Part shown: piece by piece, positions 5,313 through 6,056 of the stretch
Layout: every line of letters begins with the position of its first letter
Numbering within the stretch: the first letter of the stretch is position 1
NCBI GenBank assembly: GCA_023415655.1
Contig: JAEZKD010000131.1
Location: 1-6,056, forward strand
Reading direction: 5' to 3'
DNA length: 6,056 nucleotides
From: Bacillota bacterium
GTDB lineage: Bacteria > Bacillota > Clostridia > Lachnospirales > Lachnospiraceae
Notes under the pieces: model-generated
Databases searched by the model: none
Seen by the model: the letters and a program-made list of their open reading frames with translations, nothing else
What the model was told of the DNA's origin: nothing
Program-made: the position numbers and the translations under genes

Positions 5313-5888
5313 ATGAAAAAAACAAAAGTTCTTTCAACTTTTTTCGTTGTTGTGCTCATGCTACTGACAGCATGCAGTAAGAAAGAGAGAGTCGCCTTAT
5401 CCGAGGAAGCAGTTGATATATGTGGCAGTTGGGCATATATCCACGATAAAGAAACGGCAATCGCAGTATTTCGTGAAGATGGTACTGCTCAGTATGAAGG
5501 CAAGGACTATACCTTTGATTGTGATAGTATGTTCATTAAATTAACCAATAAAGATAGTGAGACAATACAGCTTCGCTATGCATTGGATGATGAGGGGATG
5601 TACCTTTATAGTAATAATACATATATCTATAGTGGTGACAGTAAGCCGGATGGTCTGGTAGGTGAATGGACATGCGCAGAGAATAATTGGACATATTCTT
5701 TTAGCGAGGCAGGAACATTCTTGGAGGACGGTTATTTTCCAGGTTACTATACGATTGATAATGAGAATTCTACCTTTAAGCTTGTTTATAATGATCAATT
5801 TGAAGATACCATTTGCTATTTTCAGATGGATGACAATAAGCTCCACATTGAATATCCGTGGCGCATGGTTGAGATAAGCAACAAGTAA
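5313..5888 (+). CDS. Putative lipoprotein with two similar beta-rich modules (191 aa)
   Basis: The N-terminus is a lipoprotein signal peptide: basic MKKTK, a hydrophobic core (about 7-18) and the lipobox LTAC with Cys21, followed by SKKE. The mature protein would be diacylglyceryl-anchored on the outer face of the membrane. The rest looks like two copies of one module of about 70 residues. Copy one starts at CGSWAYIHD (37-45), with FREDGTAQYEGKDYTF (53-68) and IQLRYALDDEGMYLYS (85-100). Copy two starts at VGEWTC (116-121), with FSEAGTF (130-136), YYTIDNENSTFKLVY (145-159) and YFQMDDNKLHIEY (169-181). G-x-W, F-x-x-x-G-T, then D-x-x-x-L is a layout seen in lipocalin-like or DUF5640-like repeat proteins of clostridia; this assignment is by appearance only. 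ATG 5313 has AGAGGG six bases upstream; ATG 5265 would put 16 residues ahead of the signal peptide and overlap the promoter. It follows the transporter operon and could be an immunity or sensing accessory, but this is inferred from position only. Confidence 0.85.
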   Translation: MKKTKVLSTFFVVVLMLLTACSKKERVALSEEAVDICGSWAYIHDKETAIAVFREDGTAQYEGKDYTFDCDSMFIKLTNKDSETIQLRYALDDEGMYLYSNNTYIYSGDSKPDGLVGEWTCAENNWTYSFSEAGTFLEDGYFPGYYTIDNENSTFKLVYNDQFEDTICYFQMDDNKLHIEYPWRMVEISNK

Positions 5889-5899
5889 CAAAGATGTTA

Positions 5900-5971
5900 A
5901 TGTGATTTGAACTTTAATGACATACGGTGAAAAAACCGGATGGTTCAATGATACACGGGATCATATCACAT
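5900..5971 (+). other. Foldable leader segment (three-way-junction-like) before the last gene
   Basis: ATGTGAT (5900-5906) pairs perfectly with ATCACAT (5965-5971). Directly inside it, TTGAAC (5907-5912) pairs with GTTCAA (5943-5948). That arm continues with CAT (5921-5923) to ATG (5940-5942) and CGGT (5925-5928) to ACCG (5935-5938), loop GAAAAA. A second inner hairpin is TGAT (5949-5952) with ATCA (5960-5963), loop ACACGGG. The stems abut with almost no unpaired bases at the junction. No T tract follows at terminator distance. The SD of the next gene starts 20 bases later. It may be a cis-acting RNA or, as DNA, an operator: ATGATACACGGGATCAT (5948-5964) is an imperfect palindrome. I do not recognise a known riboswitch class. 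Confidence 0.4.
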
Positions 5972-6003
5972 GAACATAAATAAAATTTTTAAGGAGGAGT
6001 ATC

Positions 6004-6056
6004 ATGAAAAAAGTTACTGCATTATTGCTCACTATGGGGATGATTGTATCTTTGGT
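6004..6056 (+). CDS. 5' end of a secreted or lipid-anchored protein gene (cut by window edge)
   Basis: Seventeen complete codons are visible: MKKVTALLLTMGMIVSL, then a partial codon. Two Lys followed by an unbroken hydrophobic run is the start of a signal peptide. The SD AAGGAGG (5991-5997) lies six bases before ATG 6004, so the gene is probably well translated. This opening is common in clostridial ABC sugar-binding lipoproteins, but also in other exported proteins, and nothing past the signal is visible. It is preceded by a foldable leader segment. I see no convincing promoter close by: a TAAAAT at 5981-5986 has no matching -35. Confidence 0.75.
   Translation, partial: MKKVTALLLTMGMIVSL

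Noticed and set aside
5541..5948. Open minus-strand frame of 135 residues opposite the lipoprotein
   Set aside because: It overlaps a convincing lipoprotein gene, has no SD or recognisable domain, and reads as an antisense shadow. The same applies to the other minus-strand frames opposite the kinase and ATPase.
5921..5964. Mini-ykkC (guanidine-II) riboswitch, suggested by ACGG in a hairpin loop at 5955-5958
   Set aside because: That class needs two hairpins each with an ACGR loop. The other ACGG (5924-5927) is in a stem, not a loop.

Overview
The window is AT-rich, and all complete genes lie on the + strand. It carries short SD-led genes, ATGA-type overlaps, strong hairpin/T-tract terminators, a DUF4190-like membrane protein and a BcrA-type transporter operon. 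Together with a GH10-like xylanase tail at the left edge, this suggests a plant-polysaccharide-degrading clostridial Firmicute, probably Lachnospiraceae (for example Lachnoclostridium phytofermentans or a relative). The organism call is inference from style and gene content, not from a marker gene.

Layout. (1) 1-99 is the 3' end of a probable GH10 endo-xylanase, closed by a perfect 14-bp terminator at 186-218. (2) A very AT-rich gap leads to a near-consensus sigma-A promoter (429-457). This drives an 83-residue Gly-rich membrane protein (485-736) and, through a terminator-like hairpin whose T tract abuts the next Shine-Dalgarno, an Lgt-family gene that most likely starts at TTG 794 (794-1561). 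That Lgt-like protein keeps the family scaffold but has Tyr and Cys where E. coli Lgt has its essential His103 and Asn146, so it looks like a divergent paralogue. A terminator follows at 1654-1683. (3) An extended -10 promoter (1737-1745) precedes a compact operon: OmpR-type response regulator (1860-2552), histidine kinase without a sensor domain (2549-3457), BcrA/LanF-type ABC ATPase with Glu in the Q-loop (3537-4448), and a six-helix ABC-2 permease (4450-5157). (4) A 191-residue lipoprotein made of two similar beta-rich modules (5313-5888) has a possible promoter of its own, with an 11-bp direct repeat at 21-bp spacing upstream. (5) A foldable intergenic segment (5900-5971) sits just before the start of a secreted protein (6004 onward, cut by the window edge).

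How the parts may work together. The regulator, kinase, ATPase and permease form a recognisable peptide/antibiotic-response and efflux module of the BcrAB or lantibiotic-immunity kind. The kinase has almost no extracytoplasmic part, so the signal probably reaches it through the membrane or the transporter. The adjacent lipoprotein could be an accessory immunity or sensing factor, in the way LanI lipoproteins accompany LanFEG transporters, but no sequence similarity to LanI was established. The features most worth testing are the Lgt paralogue with altered catalytic residues, its attenuator-like leader, and the structured leader at 5900-5971.
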